Part shown: in pieces, positions 25,002 through 34,706 of the stretch | Layout: each line of letters opens with the position of its first letter | Numbering within the stretch: position 1 is the stretch's first letter | Assembly (NCBI GenBank): GCA_963841945.1 | Contig: CAWJFC010000008.1 | Coordinates: 1-64,000 of the forward strand | Direction: 5' to 3' | Source of the DNA: Acidiflorens sp963841945 | GTDB taxonomy: Bacteria; Acidobacteriota; Terriglobia; Terriglobales; Acidobacteriaceae | Length of the DNA stretch: 64,000 nt | The notes under the pieces: model-generated | What the model saw: only the letters and a program-made list of their open reading frames with translations | Database searches by the model: none | What the model was told of the DNA's origin: nothing | Program-made: the position numbers and the translations under genes

Positions 25002-27965
25002 ATGAAAAGTACCAACGGACGCGGCGCGGCCGCTCCCGCAAAAGCTACGACGGCGGAGTTTCAGAATGCTCTGCTGTTCGAAAAAATGATCGAACACGCT
25101 CCCATCAACGTAATGCGGACCGACACCAATCTCACAATTCGTTATATCAACGCCGCGTCAAAGAAAACTTTTGACACCATCGCTCATCTCCTGCCCTGCA
25201 AAGTGGACGAGGTTGTCGGTCAATCGATTGATATCTTCCACAAAGATGCTGCACACATCCGGCGCATCCTCGCCAACCCCGCCGCCCTTCCCCACCACGC
25301 CATCTTCCCGGTCGGCCCGGAAATGATGGAACTGACCGCCTACGCCCTCCCCAACGAAAAGGGCGAACCGGTTGGCTATATGGCGGCCTGGGCTATCATC
25401 ACCGAGAAATACCGCCTGGAAAGGGCCATGCACTCCATCTACAGTTCGCGGCCCTGCATTGAGTTCGGTATCGACGGCAGCGTCCTACGCGCGAATGACC
25501 TCTTCCTGAAGATGACCGGCTACACCTTCGAAGAAATCAAGGATAAGAACCATACGTTCTTCCTGACCGATGTCGAGCGCAAGCGCCCGGAAACCTCCGA
25601 GCTTTGGGCAAAACTCGGAGCCGGAACTGCTCAGACCGGCGAATTCCGGCGCCTCGGCAAGGGCAACAAGGAGATGTGGGTTGCCTGCACTTACTATCCG
25701 ATTCCGGATACGACCGGAAAGATAACCCGCGTCATGCAGTTTGCGACCGATGTGACCGAGCGCAAACTGCGGGACATCGAATTCGCCGGACAGATTCAAG
25801 CCATCACGCGGGCCCAGCCTGTCAGCGAATACACCATGGATGGCACTGTCCTGAGCGTAAACGACAACTTCGTAGAACTCATGGGTTATAGCCGCGCGGA
25901 GCTGATCGGCAAGCACGTCAGCAGCTTCGTGGATGAGACCACGCGGCACAGCCCGGAGTACCAGGCGGAATCCAAGGCGATCTGGGAGAAACTGAATCGT
26001 GGCGAAGCCTGCGTTGGTACAGCCAAGCGAACCACCAAGCAAGGTAAGGAGATCTGGATCGAATACTCCTACAACCCCATCCTTGACATCGATGGCAAGC
26101 CATATAAGGTCGTCAACTATTTCCGGGACGTTACCGAGCGGAAGTTGCGCGATGCCGATTTTACCGGGCAGTTGGCCGCCATCAACAAGGCCGAAGCCAC
26201 CATTGAGTTCAAGATGGACGGCACCGTCGTCACCGCGAATGAGAATTTCTTGAAGGCATTGGGATACACACTGGAAGAGATCAAGGGTAAACATCACAGC
26301 ATGTTTGTCGATGAATCCTACCGGCAGAGTGCTGACTACAAGGAATTCTGGGCAAAACTGAACCGCGGCGAATATCAAGCGGCCGAATACAAGCGCATCG
26401 GCAAGTATGGCAAGGAAGTTTGGATCCAGGCTTCCTACAACCCCATCCTCGATCTGAACGGCAAGCCGACGAAAGTTGTGAAGTTTGCCACCGATGTGAC
26501 CCCACAGAAGCTGAAGAATGCAGACTATCAGGGCCAGATCGCGGCCATTGGCAAGGCGCAGGCAGTGATCGAGTTCAACATGGACGGCACCGTCATCACG
26601 GCGAATGAAAACTTCCTGAAGGCTTTGGGCTATACGCTGGAGGAGATCAAAGGGAAACATCACAGCATGTTTGTCGATGAAACCTACCGGCAAAGTGCCG
26701 AGTATAAGGAATTCTGGCTGAAATTGAACCGCGGCGAATACCAAGCGGCGGAATACCTGCGCATCGGCAAGGGCGGCAAGCAGGTTTGGATTCAGGCTTC
26801 GTACAACCCCATCCTGGACCTGAATGGCAAGCCCTTCAAAGTCGTAAAGTACGCCACCGACATCACGGCAGAGAAAAATGCTCTCAATGCCATGGTCGCC
26901 GATGCCATCATGCTTTCGAAAGCAGCCATAGAAGGCAAGCTGACAACGCGCGCCGACGCCAGCCAGCACAAAGGCGACTATCGCAAGGTCGTCCAGGGAG
27001 TAAACGACACACTCGATGCCGTGATTAAGCCCGTCCAGGAAGCAGGGGAGGTCCTGAAAAAGATCGCCGCAGGCGATCTGAAGGCTCGGGTCGTAGGAAA
27101 TTATCAAGGCGACCATGCCGAAATCAAGCAGAACATCAACGAAATGACCGAGGGGTTGCAGACCAACATGCAATCGATCGCGCAGAATGCTCAATCGCTG
27201 GCGAGCGCCTCGGAGCAACTCCAGACCACCAGTCAACAGATGAGCGCCAACGCGGAAGAAACGTCGGCTCAAGCCAATGTCGTTTCCGCTGGAGCGGAAC
27301 AAGTCAACCGTAACCTTCAGACCGTGGCTACCGGCACGGAAGAAATGACCGCAAGCATCAGGGAAATCGCCAAGAGCGCTCATGAATCCGCGAAGGTAGC
27401 GACTGGAGCTGTCAAAGTCGCCGAAGACACGAACCAGATTGTTAGCAAGCTGGGAGAATCCAGCACCGAGATTGGCCAGGTCATCAAGGTCATCACCTCG
27501 ATTGCCCAACAGACCAACCTGCTGGCCCTGAACGCTACCATCGAAGCCGCTCGCGCCGGAGAAGCAGGTAAGGGCTTCGCGGTGGTGGCCAACGAGGTCA
27601 AGGAATTGGCCAAGCAGACGGCGAAAGCAACGGAAGACATCAGCCGCAAGATTGAGGCGATTCAAACCGACACGAAAAGCGCGGTCGGCGCGATTGGCCA
27701 AATCAGCGAGGTTATCCGCCAAGTCAACGACATTTCCAATACCATCGCCACCGCCGTGGAAGAGCAGAACGCCACGACCAACGAGATGGCACGAAACGTC
27801 GGTGAGGCCGCCAAAGGGTCGAACGAAATCAGCAAGAACATAAGTGGTGTCGCCGAAGCCGCCAAGAGCACGACTCAGGGCGCCAGCGATTCGGCAAAGG
27901 CCGCGGAGACTCTTGCACAGATGTCGACTGAACTGCGTGAACTGGTACAGAAGTTCACGATTTAG
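25002..27965 (+). CDS. soluble methyl-accepting chemotaxis protein with five PAS domains
   Basis: 987 aa, no signal peptide and no membrane helix, so a cytoplasmic receptor. There are five PAS modules: PAS1 about 22-138, PAS2 about 140-257, PAS3 about 258-383, PAS4 about 384-505 and PAS5 about 506-627. PAS2-5 share the Y-T-x-E-E-I-K-G-K-H-H / E-F-W-x-K-L-N-x-G core; PAS4 and PAS5 are near copies. A HAMP-like pair (about 640-735) leads into the signalling hairpin with the tip IAQQTNLLALNATIEAARAGEAGKGFAVVANEVK. There is no C-terminal CheR/CheB-binding pentapeptide. PAS cofactor (heme or flavin) cannot be read from sequence. Its own CheA, CheW, CheB and CheR flank it, so this is a dedicated system. 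Confidence 0.92.
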   Translation: MKSTNGRGAAAPAKATTAEFQNALLFEKMIEHAPINVMRTDTNLTIRYINAASKKTFDTIAHLLPCKVDEVVGQSIDIFHKDAAHIRRILANPAALPHHAIFPVGPEMMELTAYALPNEKGEPVGYMAAWAIITEKYRLERAMHSIYSSRPCIEFGIDGSVLRANDLFLKMTGYTFEEIKDKNHTFFLTDVERKRPETSELWAKLGAGTAQTGEFRRLGKGNKEMWVACTYYPIPDTTGKITRVMQFATDVTERKLRDIEFAGQIQAITRAQPVSEYTMDGTVLSVNDNFVELMGYSRAELIGKHVSSFVDETTRHSPEYQAESKAIWEKLNRGEACVGTAKRTTKQGKEIWIEYSYNPILDIDGKPYKVVNYFRDVTERKLRDADFTGQLAAINKAEATIEFKMDGTVVTANENFLKALGYTLEEIKGKHHSMFVDESYRQSADYKEFWAKLNRGEYQAAEYKRIGKYGKEVWIQASYNPILDLNGKPTKVVKFATDVTPQKLKNADYQGQIAAIGKAQAVIEFNMDGTVITANENFLKALGYTLEEIKGKHHSMFVDETYRQSAEYKEFWLKLNRGEYQAAEYLRIGKGGKQVWIQASYNPILDLNGKPFKVVKYATDITAEKNALNAMVADAIMLSKAAIEGKLTTRADASQHKGDYRKVVQGVNDTLDAVIKPVQEAGEVLKKIAAGDLKARVVGNYQGDHAEIKQNINEMTEGLQTNMQSIAQNAQSLASASEQLQTTSQQMSANAEETSAQANVVSAGAEQVNRNLQTVATGTEEMTASIREIAKSAHESAKVATGAVKVAEDTNQIVSKLGESSTEIGQVIKVITSIAQQTNLLALNATIEAARAGEAGKGFAVVANEVKELAKQTAKATEDISRKIEAIQTDTKSAVGAIGQISEVIRQVNDISNTIATAVEEQNATTNEMARNVGEAAKGSNEISKNISGVAEAAKSTTQGASDSAKAAETLAQMSTELRELVQKFTI
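26153..26884 (+). repeat. tandem duplication of a PAS module inside the receptor gene
   Basis: 26153-26518 and 26519-26884 are two 366-base units (122 codons each). They encode almost the same protein text, including ANENFLKALGYTLEEIKGKH and NRGEYQAAEY in both. Differences are mostly synonymous, and some substitutions sit at the unit borders. This points to a recent intragenic duplication. Confidence 0.85.
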
Positions 27966-28053
27966 TCGTAGCGAATAAACGTTCCCTAACCCCAACGTTT
28001 CATAACCGATGCCGCGTCCACAAAGGCGCGGCATCTGTGCGAGAGAAAAAATC

Positions 28054-29109
28054 GTGCCTCCCGTTCGGGTTCTAATCGTCGATGATTCCGTAGTGGTTCG
28101 TAAGGTGGTGTGCGACGCCCTCGCCACCTACGCAGAGGTCGAAGTGGCCGGGACGGCTGCCACCGGCGCCATCGCCCTCGCCAAAATCCCGCAATTGAAT
28201 CCTGACGTGATTACGCTCGATATCGAGATGCCGGGCATCGACGGGATCCAAACCCTGGTCGAGATACGGAAGCTATACCCCAAGCTGCCCGTCATCATGT
28301 TTAGCACCATGACTGAACGGGGAGCGGCGATAACGCTCGAGGCGTTATCACTGGGCGCTTCCGATTACGCCACCAAGCCGACCAACAGTCTGAGCCTGAC
28401 CGACACCATCGAGCAGGTCGGGCACGAGTTGGTCGCCAAGGTTGTCTCCTTAGCGCGACGGCCTCAACCGATAGGACCGGCACGATTGCCGGCTGCCATG
28501 CCTCGGAGAGTCACCAGCGGCCAGCGAATCGATATCGTCGCGATCGGCACTTCCACCGGCGGGCCGAATGCATTGGGTGAGTTGATTCCGAGCCTACCCC
28601 AGAATTTTCCTGTGCCCATAGTCGTAGTGCAGCACATGCCTCCGCTTTTCACTCACTTGCTATCGGAGCGTTTGAACAGAGTCTCCCCCATCAGCGTGCA
28701 GGAAGGAGAGGCAGGGAGGAAATTGGAGCCCGGAAATGTTTGGATCGCCCCCGGCGGGCACCACATGACGGTGGCGCGGGCCGGGAGGGATGTTGCCTTA
28801 GCCATCAATGACGATCCGCCCGAAAACTCATGCCGGCCGGCGGTGGACGTGTTATTCCGGTCCGTGGCCCAAGTTTACGGCCCCCATGTGCTAGCCGTCG
28901 TTTTGACTGGGATGGGAGCGGACGGACTTCGAGGCTCGCACTGGATTCGCGAAAACGGCGGAGACGTCATCGCTCAGGACGAAACCACCTCCGTGGTATG
29001 GGGGATGCCAGGTGCGGTGGTAGGCGCGGGTCAGGCAAGCGCAGTTTGTCCCATCGGAACAATGGCCAAAGAAGTCATTCGCAGAGTGACGGACAGCCGC
29101 GCCAAATAA
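28054..29109 (+). CDS. cheB: chemotaxis protein-glutamate methylesterase CheB
   Basis: 351 aa from GTG 28054, preceded by GAGAGA; an in-frame ATG at 28009 has no ribosome-binding site. Receiver domain: VLIVDDSVVVRKVV, Asp in VITLDIEMPGIDG, Thr in MFSTMTERGA, Lys in DYATKPTNS. After a linker comes the catalytic domain with the Ser-His-Asp triad: IGTSTGGP, VVVQHMP and VVLTGMGADG. It removes receptor methyl groups or deamidates Gln. Last gene of the plus-strand chemosensory operon. Confidence 0.9.
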   Translation: MPPVRVLIVDDSVVVRKVVCDALATYAEVEVAGTAATGAIALAKIPQLNPDVITLDIEMPGIDGIQTLVEIRKLYPKLPVIMFSTMTERGAAITLEALSLGASDYATKPTNSLSLTDTIEQVGHELVAKVVSLARRPQPIGPARLPAAMPRRVTSGQRIDIVAIGTSTGGPNALGELIPSLPQNFPVPIVVVQHMPPLFTHLLSERLNRVSPISVQEGEAGRKLEPGNVWIAPGGHHMTVARAGRDVALAINDDPPENSCRPAVDVLFRSVAQVYGPHVLAVVLTGMGADGLRGSHWIRENGGDVIAQDETTSVVWGMPGAVVGAGQASAVCPIGTMAKEVIRRVTDSRAK

Positions 29110-29221
29110 TCCTTCGAACCAGAAATTTCGGACCTACGCCCGCTCCCGCAGCCAATATTCTCCGAACCGAAGAGAATCTTCTTAATGCTACGTTCACGCC
29201 GTGCGTGGCATCTCCCCTCCA

Positions 29222-31753
29222 TCAGGGAGCATTGGAGAGCATCGGTACGACTGCGGTGTCAATCGAGATGGGATTATCTCGCAGTTTCAGGTATAGGGTC
29301 TTTCCTTTTGGCGGGGGGATGAGAAGAGTGGTTTCAGCAAAACCATCGGGAACCGTCACGGCATTGGCAAAGTCGGGGTCCGAACTCACCTGATCGATTA
29401 GGAACAATTTGTCGCCGCTTAGAGTGCATTGCCGCTCCCGCAGCGATGCGCACCTTACACCTTTGAGAGCGGGAACGCGAACCAATTCGATGAGTGGTTG
29501 CCAATCTCCTTCGACTCCGTCGGCGGTCACGGGGCGAAACTTCAATGGCCCAAACGCCGAAGGGCCGAGCAGTCTCATGGGGTCAAGTACAGCGAAGACG
29601 GTTTTGGAATCCTGAAGAGTGAGATTGCCTTCTTTAAAGCTCAATAAGACATGAAACGAATCGTCGGCCGTCGCCACCTCAATCTTCTCGGTAGGTGGGA
29701 ACGCGTCAGGTACCTGGCTCTTCACAAAAAAATTAAGACGCGCCTCCTGCGGCAGCTCTTCGGGATCGCTAAGTCGGACCAACGATGGAGGCAACGTATC
29801 GTCATATTGGACACTTTTGCTGATCACGCTGACGTTGGGACGGCGCGCGGCAACGCTCGATCGTAGATCGAGAACACGTCCATCCTTTAACGTAACTTGC
29901 ACAGTGATAGCCTGGTCCGGCTGCAGCAAAGCACTGGCGATCGGGTCCTCGGAAGTGAGCGTCAATTCGTCGTGCTGGTTTGCCCGGGAAAGCGCCGTGG
30001 GCTTGAAACGTAATGGGCCCGCTTCGAGTTCGAGCACCTGATCGAGACGCGTTCCTTTCAATACGCCTTCGGAATCGCCCGCATGAATCGTAAACCCGTC
30101 CAAGCGGCCGGCTTCGGCATAGGTATGGAGATGAATCTCGTCTGCTTCTCGCAGACCGAATTTCTTGACCATCATGGTCAACGATCCTGCGGGCGCACCT
30201 TGCAGCGGGACTTGCACCTCCAGTTCGTCGACTTTGGTGATTTTCCAATGAGCCTCCAGATGCTTGCCCTGTTGGTCAACCAGCGACACTTCCTGAACAC
30301 AGCAGCTGTCCCCGCCTTGCAGATGAAGCGTGTCTTCACGACCGATAATGAGCGCGCTTGCGTCTTTGGAAGCGACGATCCATTGGACAGGGTGGGACGT
30401 GCGCAGTCGAAACCGAGGGCCCTCATACGTCTGGAAGCCCCAACTCCCCCGCAACACCCCAGACAGCTCTTCGTTATTGGTAACCGCGTCTTGTAGAGCC
30501 TCCGTCTTCACGACGAAACCGCCGTTGGCGGCATCCGGCTCGGCAGGAAGATCAACTGAACCGTTTTTCGTTCCCACCCGGAGCACAAAGTTGTGTCCCA
30601 TTTCGGTGGCGAAGGCGAGCGGATCATTGTCGACCGGCAAAACAAGCTGTTCCTTGCTGGCGCACAGGACCTGCGTCGGATTCTCCGCTCGCAGCGTCGG
30701 CAAGGGCGTGGGATGAACGGGTGGAAGACCGATCACCAGAACGGATTTCGGATTGCGAAATGACGGAGGATTGTTCAGGCGCAGATTCATCTCGTCTTGT
30801 TTCGGCGAGGCCAGCGCGGGAATGTACTGATACTGGGCGGTGTGCGTCGCTCCCAGAATCTTCGCTAAATCCACAATCGCGCCGACGTAAGGACTGTAGT
30901 AGCCGCTGCGTGCCGTCGGCGTTGAGCTGAGTTGCGACATCAAATCGGTAGAGGTCCCGGAGGTCAGGGTTGCCACCATCGTTTGACTGCGGGCGTCGTC
31001 CAGAACCAGTTGATCGGTATTTTGCGTAAGGCAGGGCGCCTGCTGGGCGGTGGGCTTGTCAAAGCACTGCTGGTCGAGGCGAATATTCAAGCTGTGCGCC
31101 AGCAGCGTAGTTCGAGTTTTCAATTGTTCGGGATTGCTCGCTGCGCTTTCGCGAACCGCCTCAAGATACTTTTCCAGTCGCGCCCGATCGAAACTCGCTT
31201 GTTCCAGATCCTGGGCAGCGCGCACGAATGCCCCGGGCTTCCCTCGAACCGCTCGCCGCAGGGTACTGAAAGCACCGCCTGTTTCCGGGGCAAGCATGAC
31301 CAGCGCTTCCTCCGCGCCCTCCGGAACCGTGATGTACGCGCCCTCTTCGCGAACAGGTCTATTCCAAGTCTCGATCGGCGTGAACCACGAATCCGGTGGC
31401 GGGTTTGTTGCACCGCGCAGGAACGCAATCACCATCAAGTAATGGACCGACTGATCGTCCGGCAGGTCCGGGTGAACCCAAAGCCGGTCGCCCGCCTGCA
31501 GGTTTGGGACTTCTGAGATGGGCAGAACTACACTTTCCCGATGCACGCGAACTTCGAGCTTCGGGCCGACAAGGTCGAAGGCCGCAGTGTCAGCCCGCAG
31601 CCCTCCCGAGATCAAAATGCACGCCGCAAACACCGCAACGAGCGCCAGCCAATACCTTCGGAAAGGGAGATCGAAACCAGGCAACCTATCCGTTTTGAGC
31701 CTGGCATTTCCACATGGAGAGAAATCTGAATCCTTCGCTTCCACTTGCTTCAT
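29222..31753 (-). CDS. large exported protein of unknown function
   Basis: 843 aa. An N-terminal hydrophobic segment (YWLALVAVFAACILISGGL, about residues 34-52) works as a signal peptide after an unusually long charged N-region, so the real start may be later. The mature protein is largely beta-strand text, with segments like KLEVRVHRESVVLPISEV, GDRLWVHPDLP and TLYLKLRDNPISID. It contains four scattered Cys-rich spots (QQCFDKPTAQQAPCL, SCCVQ, GVRCASLRERQC). No enzyme motif was seen. It is probably periplasmic or surface, with several Ig-like segments. It is convergent with cheB. Confidence 0.6.
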   Translation of the reverse strand: MKQVEAKDSDFSPCGNARLKTDRLPGFDLPFRRYWLALVAVFAACILISGGLRADTAAFDLVGPKLEVRVHRESVVLPISEVPNLQAGDRLWVHPDLPDDQSVHYLMVIAFLRGATNPPPDSWFTPIETWNRPVREEGAYITVPEGAEEALVMLAPETGGAFSTLRRAVRGKPGAFVRAAQDLEQASFDRARLEKYLEAVRESAASNPEQLKTRTTLLAHSLNIRLDQQCFDKPTAQQAPCLTQNTDQLVLDDARSQTMVATLTSGTSTDLMSQLSSTPTARSGYYSPYVGAIVDLAKILGATHTAQYQYIPALASPKQDEMNLRLNNPPSFRNPKSVLVIGLPPVHPTPLPTLRAENPTQVLCASKEQLVLPVDNDPLAFATEMGHNFVLRVGTKNGSVDLPAEPDAANGGFVVKTEALQDAVTNNEELSGVLRGSWGFQTYEGPRFRLRTSHPVQWIVASKDASALIIGREDTLHLQGGDSCCVQEVSLVDQQGKHLEAHWKITKVDELEVQVPLQGAPAGSLTMMVKKFGLREADEIHLHTYAEAGRLDGFTIHAGDSEGVLKGTRLDQVLELEAGPLRFKPTALSRANQHDELTLTSEDPIASALLQPDQAITVQVTLKDGRVLDLRSSVAARRPNVSVISKSVQYDDTLPPSLVRLSDPEELPQEARLNFFVKSQVPDAFPPTEKIEVATADDSFHVLLSFKEGNLTLQDSKTVFAVLDPMRLLGPSAFGPLKFRPVTADGVEGDWQPLIELVRVPALKGVRCASLRERQCTLSGDKLFLIDQVSSDPDFANAVTVPDGFAETTLLIPPPKGKTLYLKLRDNPISIDTAVVPMLSNAP

Positions 31754-31908
31754 AACTATTAATTACATTTTAATATGTTTGGGCCGGAAACCGCGGCGTT
31801 AAGGCCGTTTACATTCCCTGGCAGCGCCAAATAGGAGCGAATACTGCAAACAGTTGCGGGATTATGCGACCTGTCCCTTGGAATCAGAGGATCGATGTGG
31901 ATGGCTCG

Positions 31909-33702
31909 CTACAACCCCGGCTTGAGTAACGCGCCGGTTCCCTGGGTCAAAACAACGATCTGATTCGCTTTTCCTCCCGGGAAGGCTTCCCGGCTGCCGC
32001 CCGGCCACTGCACCTCAATCCGTTCATAGCTGGCATCATTGGCGAGGCCGATGTGCACGCGGGGATCGTTCTGTGAGATGAAACTTGATCCGGTCTGAAT
32101 CTCGCCCGGAATGCGCCGATTACCGACGTAAACATAAACGCGAGCGCCGACTGCGCCGCGATTGCACTTTACGCCGACGAGGCGCACGGTCAGCCAGTTC
32201 TTCTTCGTCCCAAAATTCTTCAGCAGGCTCGGGCGATCGTTCATGTTATTCACAACCACTTCGAGCGATCCGTCGTTGTTCAGGTCACCCACTGCCGATC
32301 CTCTTGAGACCCACGGCTCCGTGATTCCGGCACCAGCGCTCGCTGAAATGTCCTTAAATTTTCCGCCACCCACGTTCCAATAGAGCAGTTTCGGCTGCCG
32401 GTACTTGTAATTTGCGGGCCCATGTTCCACTTCTGGATACACATGTCCGTTGACCACCAGCAGATCTTTGCGACCGTCATTGTCAATATCGAGAAAATTG
32501 ATCCCCCAACCTAGAAACTGCGAATGCCCTCCCAGCCCGGATTCGTACACGCGATCCGTGAAAGTCAAGTTGCCATCGTTGTGATACAGGTTCGGCACGT
32601 CGTCACTGAAGTTCGTTTTGGCGATGTCAAAAAAACCATCTTCATCGTAGTCGGCCACGGCGACCCCCATGCCTGCCTGCTCCTGACCCGCGTCATTCAA
32701 TGCAACACCGGATGCGATCCCAATCTCTTCGAATGTTCCATTCTTCAGGTTGTGATAAAGCAGACTGGGCCGTGAGTCACAGGCGATATACAAATCCGGA
32801 TAGCCATCATTATCGAAGTCTGAGGAGAGCGCGGTAAATCCATAACAGCCCGTGTTCTTACCGATGCCGCTCGAAGAGGAAACGTCTGTAAATTTTCCGT
32901 GCCCGTCATTGTGGAATAGAAAATTGCGGCCGGCGGGAAGACCGCGCGGTCCGCACATTACCGGCAATCCCTTCCACTGACAATATCCACCGGAGCCTGG
33001 CGCGGGGATTTTCGCCTTGTCAAATTCAACGTAGCCCGTGACCACCAGATCGAGTTTACCGTCGAGGTCATAGTCGAAGAAGGAACAGCCCGTGTCCCAA
33101 CGAACCGAATTGGATTTCAGGCCCGCAGCTTCCGTGACATCTTTAAAGGTCCCGTTCCCTTCATTGTGGTAGAGAACGCTGTGGCCATAGTAGGTAACGA
33201 ACAGGTCAGTGTAGCCATCGTTATCGTAGTCGGCGGCGCATACGCCCTGGCCCCACCCGACTTTTCCGAGTCCGGCTTTCGCCGTGACATCCTCAAAGCG
33301 TAAATTGCCAAGGTTGTGGTACAGATGACTGGTGGACGATGCACCAGCTCCCTTTCCATCCATAGTCGTGCCATTTACTAAAAAGATATCCATCAATCCG
33401 TCATTGTCATAATCGAAGATCGCGACGCCGCCGCCGGTTGTTTCCAGGATGTAATCTTTCTTCTCCACGCCGCCGGATACATTCACGGCTGTCAGGCCAG
33501 CCTGCTCCGCAATATCTCTAAAGTCGACAATTATGGGTGGGAGCGTCGTCTGAATGGGAGCGGTCGGCCGTGACAGCAAACCCGGAGAAGCCGAACCCCC
33601 TTGCACCTGGGCCTGGGCCTTCATCATAGGGGGCGAGACGAACACCAGAAGGAACAGAAACAGTTGAGGCAATTGCACTGCCCTAAGATTGCTCAGGCCC
33701 AT
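31909..33702 (-). CDS. secreted FG-GAP/ASPIC-UnbV repeat protein (CRTAC1-like)
   Basis: 597 aa with a signal peptide (LPQLFLFLLVFVSPPMMKAQA). A propeller of FG-GAP repeats carries calcium-binding D-x-D-x-D-G loops throughout (DYDNDGLMDIFLVNG, DYDNDGYTDLFVTYYG, DFDNDGYPDLYIACD, DYDEDGFFDIAKT, DIDNDGRKDLLVVNG, DLNNDGSLEVVV). A C-terminal ASPIC/UnbV domain follows (RGAVGARVYVYVG, IGLANDASYERIEVQWPGG). Such proteins are abundant in Acidobacteriota and Planctomycetes. Probably cell-surface or periplasmic. Ligand unknown. Confidence 0.85.
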   Translation of the reverse strand: MGLSNLRAVQLPQLFLFLLVFVSPPMMKAQAQVQGGSASPGLLSRPTAPIQTTLPPIIVDFRDIAEQAGLTAVNVSGGVEKKDYILETTGGGVAIFDYDNDGLMDIFLVNGTTMDGKGAGASSTSHLYHNLGNLRFEDVTAKAGLGKVGWGQGVCAADYDNDGYTDLFVTYYGHSVLYHNEGNGTFKDVTEAAGLKSNSVRWDTGCSFFDYDLDGKLDLVVTGYVEFDKAKIPAPGSGGYCQWKGLPVMCGPRGLPAGRNFLFHNDGHGKFTDVSSSSGIGKNTGCYGFTALSSDFDNDGYPDLYIACDSRPSLLYHNLKNGTFEEIGIASGVALNDAGQEQAGMGVAVADYDEDGFFDIAKTNFSDDVPNLYHNDGNLTFTDRVYESGLGGHSQFLGWGINFLDIDNDGRKDLLVVNGHVYPEVEHGPANYKYRQPKLLYWNVGGGKFKDISASAGAGITEPWVSRGSAVGDLNNDGSLEVVVNNMNDRPSLLKNFGTKKNWLTVRLVGVKCNRGAVGARVYVYVGNRRIPGEIQTGSSFISQNDPRVHIGLANDASYERIEVQWPGGSREAFPGGKANQIVVLTQGTGALLKPGL

Positions 33703-33792
33703 TTTTCCATTCGCACTCTCGACAACTTATCACACACGCTGGGTGCGGAGAATCTGTGGTTGGAGGAAATGCCGGCTGGCTATGTTCCCGCT

Positions 33793-34125
33793 TCATTTTG
33801 AGTGGTGTGGAGTGAAGCCCATCTCTACCGACGCGGTAAAGTTGTTTTGCGGTCCCGAGAACAGGATGGGAAAGCGCGAGATGTGTTCATACTGCAGAAA
33901 ATTCCTTAAGTACAAGCCAGAGCCCAACTCTATTTCATGGCGCAGACCGTAGTCCTGCCATGCGCCGCCCTGGGGGACAAAATCCGGACTCACCGAACTG
34001 TGTTTATAGGTAAGTTGTAAGGTGTTCCGTGAACTGATCCAGTAATTGAACCAGCATTGGTAAGAACGTCCCATTCGCCCCACCGTATTGCCCACCAGAT
34101 TGCCATCACTGGTATACGACCTAGC
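33793..34125 (-). pseudogene. Wzi-like capsule-assembly barrel, C-terminal remnant
   Basis: The minus frame reads SYTSDGNLVGNTVGRMGRSYQ, then WFNYWISSRNTLQLTYKHSS, FVPQGGAWQDYGLRHEIELGSGLYL, YEHISRFPILFSGPQ and a final aromatic strand. This is the end of a Wzi-family outer-membrane barrel (RNTLQxTYKH, GGAWQDYG, QYEHISxFP). A stop at about 34129-34131 precedes it, and the first three quarters of the barrel are missing. It is a truncated gene remnant next to the promoter region of the ilv operon. Confidence 0.65.
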
Positions 34126-34706
34126 GTACCTCTACAATTGGAGCTTCTGGTTCGACTTGCGAATTATTCTTCTTACCTTTTGGGTTACCGTCTTTGGCCG
34201 GAATGCCTACTGATGCCTCGGCCCTCACGATCGTCGCTTGTCCGATTGCCGGTTGCCCTGCCATTAGCCATCTTTCCCGCGTCTCCATGGGGATGAACTT
34301 CGCGCTCTAACTTCCGCCTCACCGTCTCGCCCTCCTTACCTCTCTTCCGCAACTCCTCCCTCGAAATTCGTCGACTCCCCTCTAGTTTCCTTCTGCTCCT
34401 CCCACTCTTTCTCCTTCTTTGCTTTCAATTTCCAGAAAGGCTCGTTTCAAAGGTCCGTGCTGTCCCTCTCCAGCCCGCGCCGGACGTCGTGTGTCGTTTC
34501 GACTCCAAACCAATTTCCCAGAAAGACCTCTTAAAGCGAGACATATCCAGCCGATCCATCCAGTCGAGCCGGAACGCGAACTATTGGGTAATTAAGAACA
34601 AGCTGACTAAAAATGTTGACACGGCTCTAGGCGGCGGGTACCATCCTACAATGAAACCGACCGGTCGGTCGCTTTAAATCCCCCGAGATACTTCAAGGAG
34701 TCGCCC
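34126..34706. other. ilv leader region with a polypyrimidine tract
   Basis: About 580 non-coding bases. 34320-34440 is strikingly rich in C and T on the plus strand, with very few purines for over 100 bases. The rest is AT-rich up to the ilvC promoter. No leader peptide with Leu/Ile/Val runs or T-box-like structure was recognised. Confidence 0.45.
34616..34644 (+). promoter_or_regulatory. sigma70-type promoter of the ilv operon
   Basis: TTGACA at 34616-34621, a 17-base spacer, then TACCAT at 34639-34644 (four of six matches to TATAAT). Transcription would begin near 34652. That leaves about 55 bases before the GTG start of ilvC, which has its own AAGGAG six bases upstream. Confidence 0.5.

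Noticed and set aside
25485..28127. 880-codon open frame on the minus strand across the receptor gene
   Set aside because: It is antisense to the five-PAS receptor, whose domains are unmistakable. Long antisense frames arise from GC-rich codon bias and repeats.
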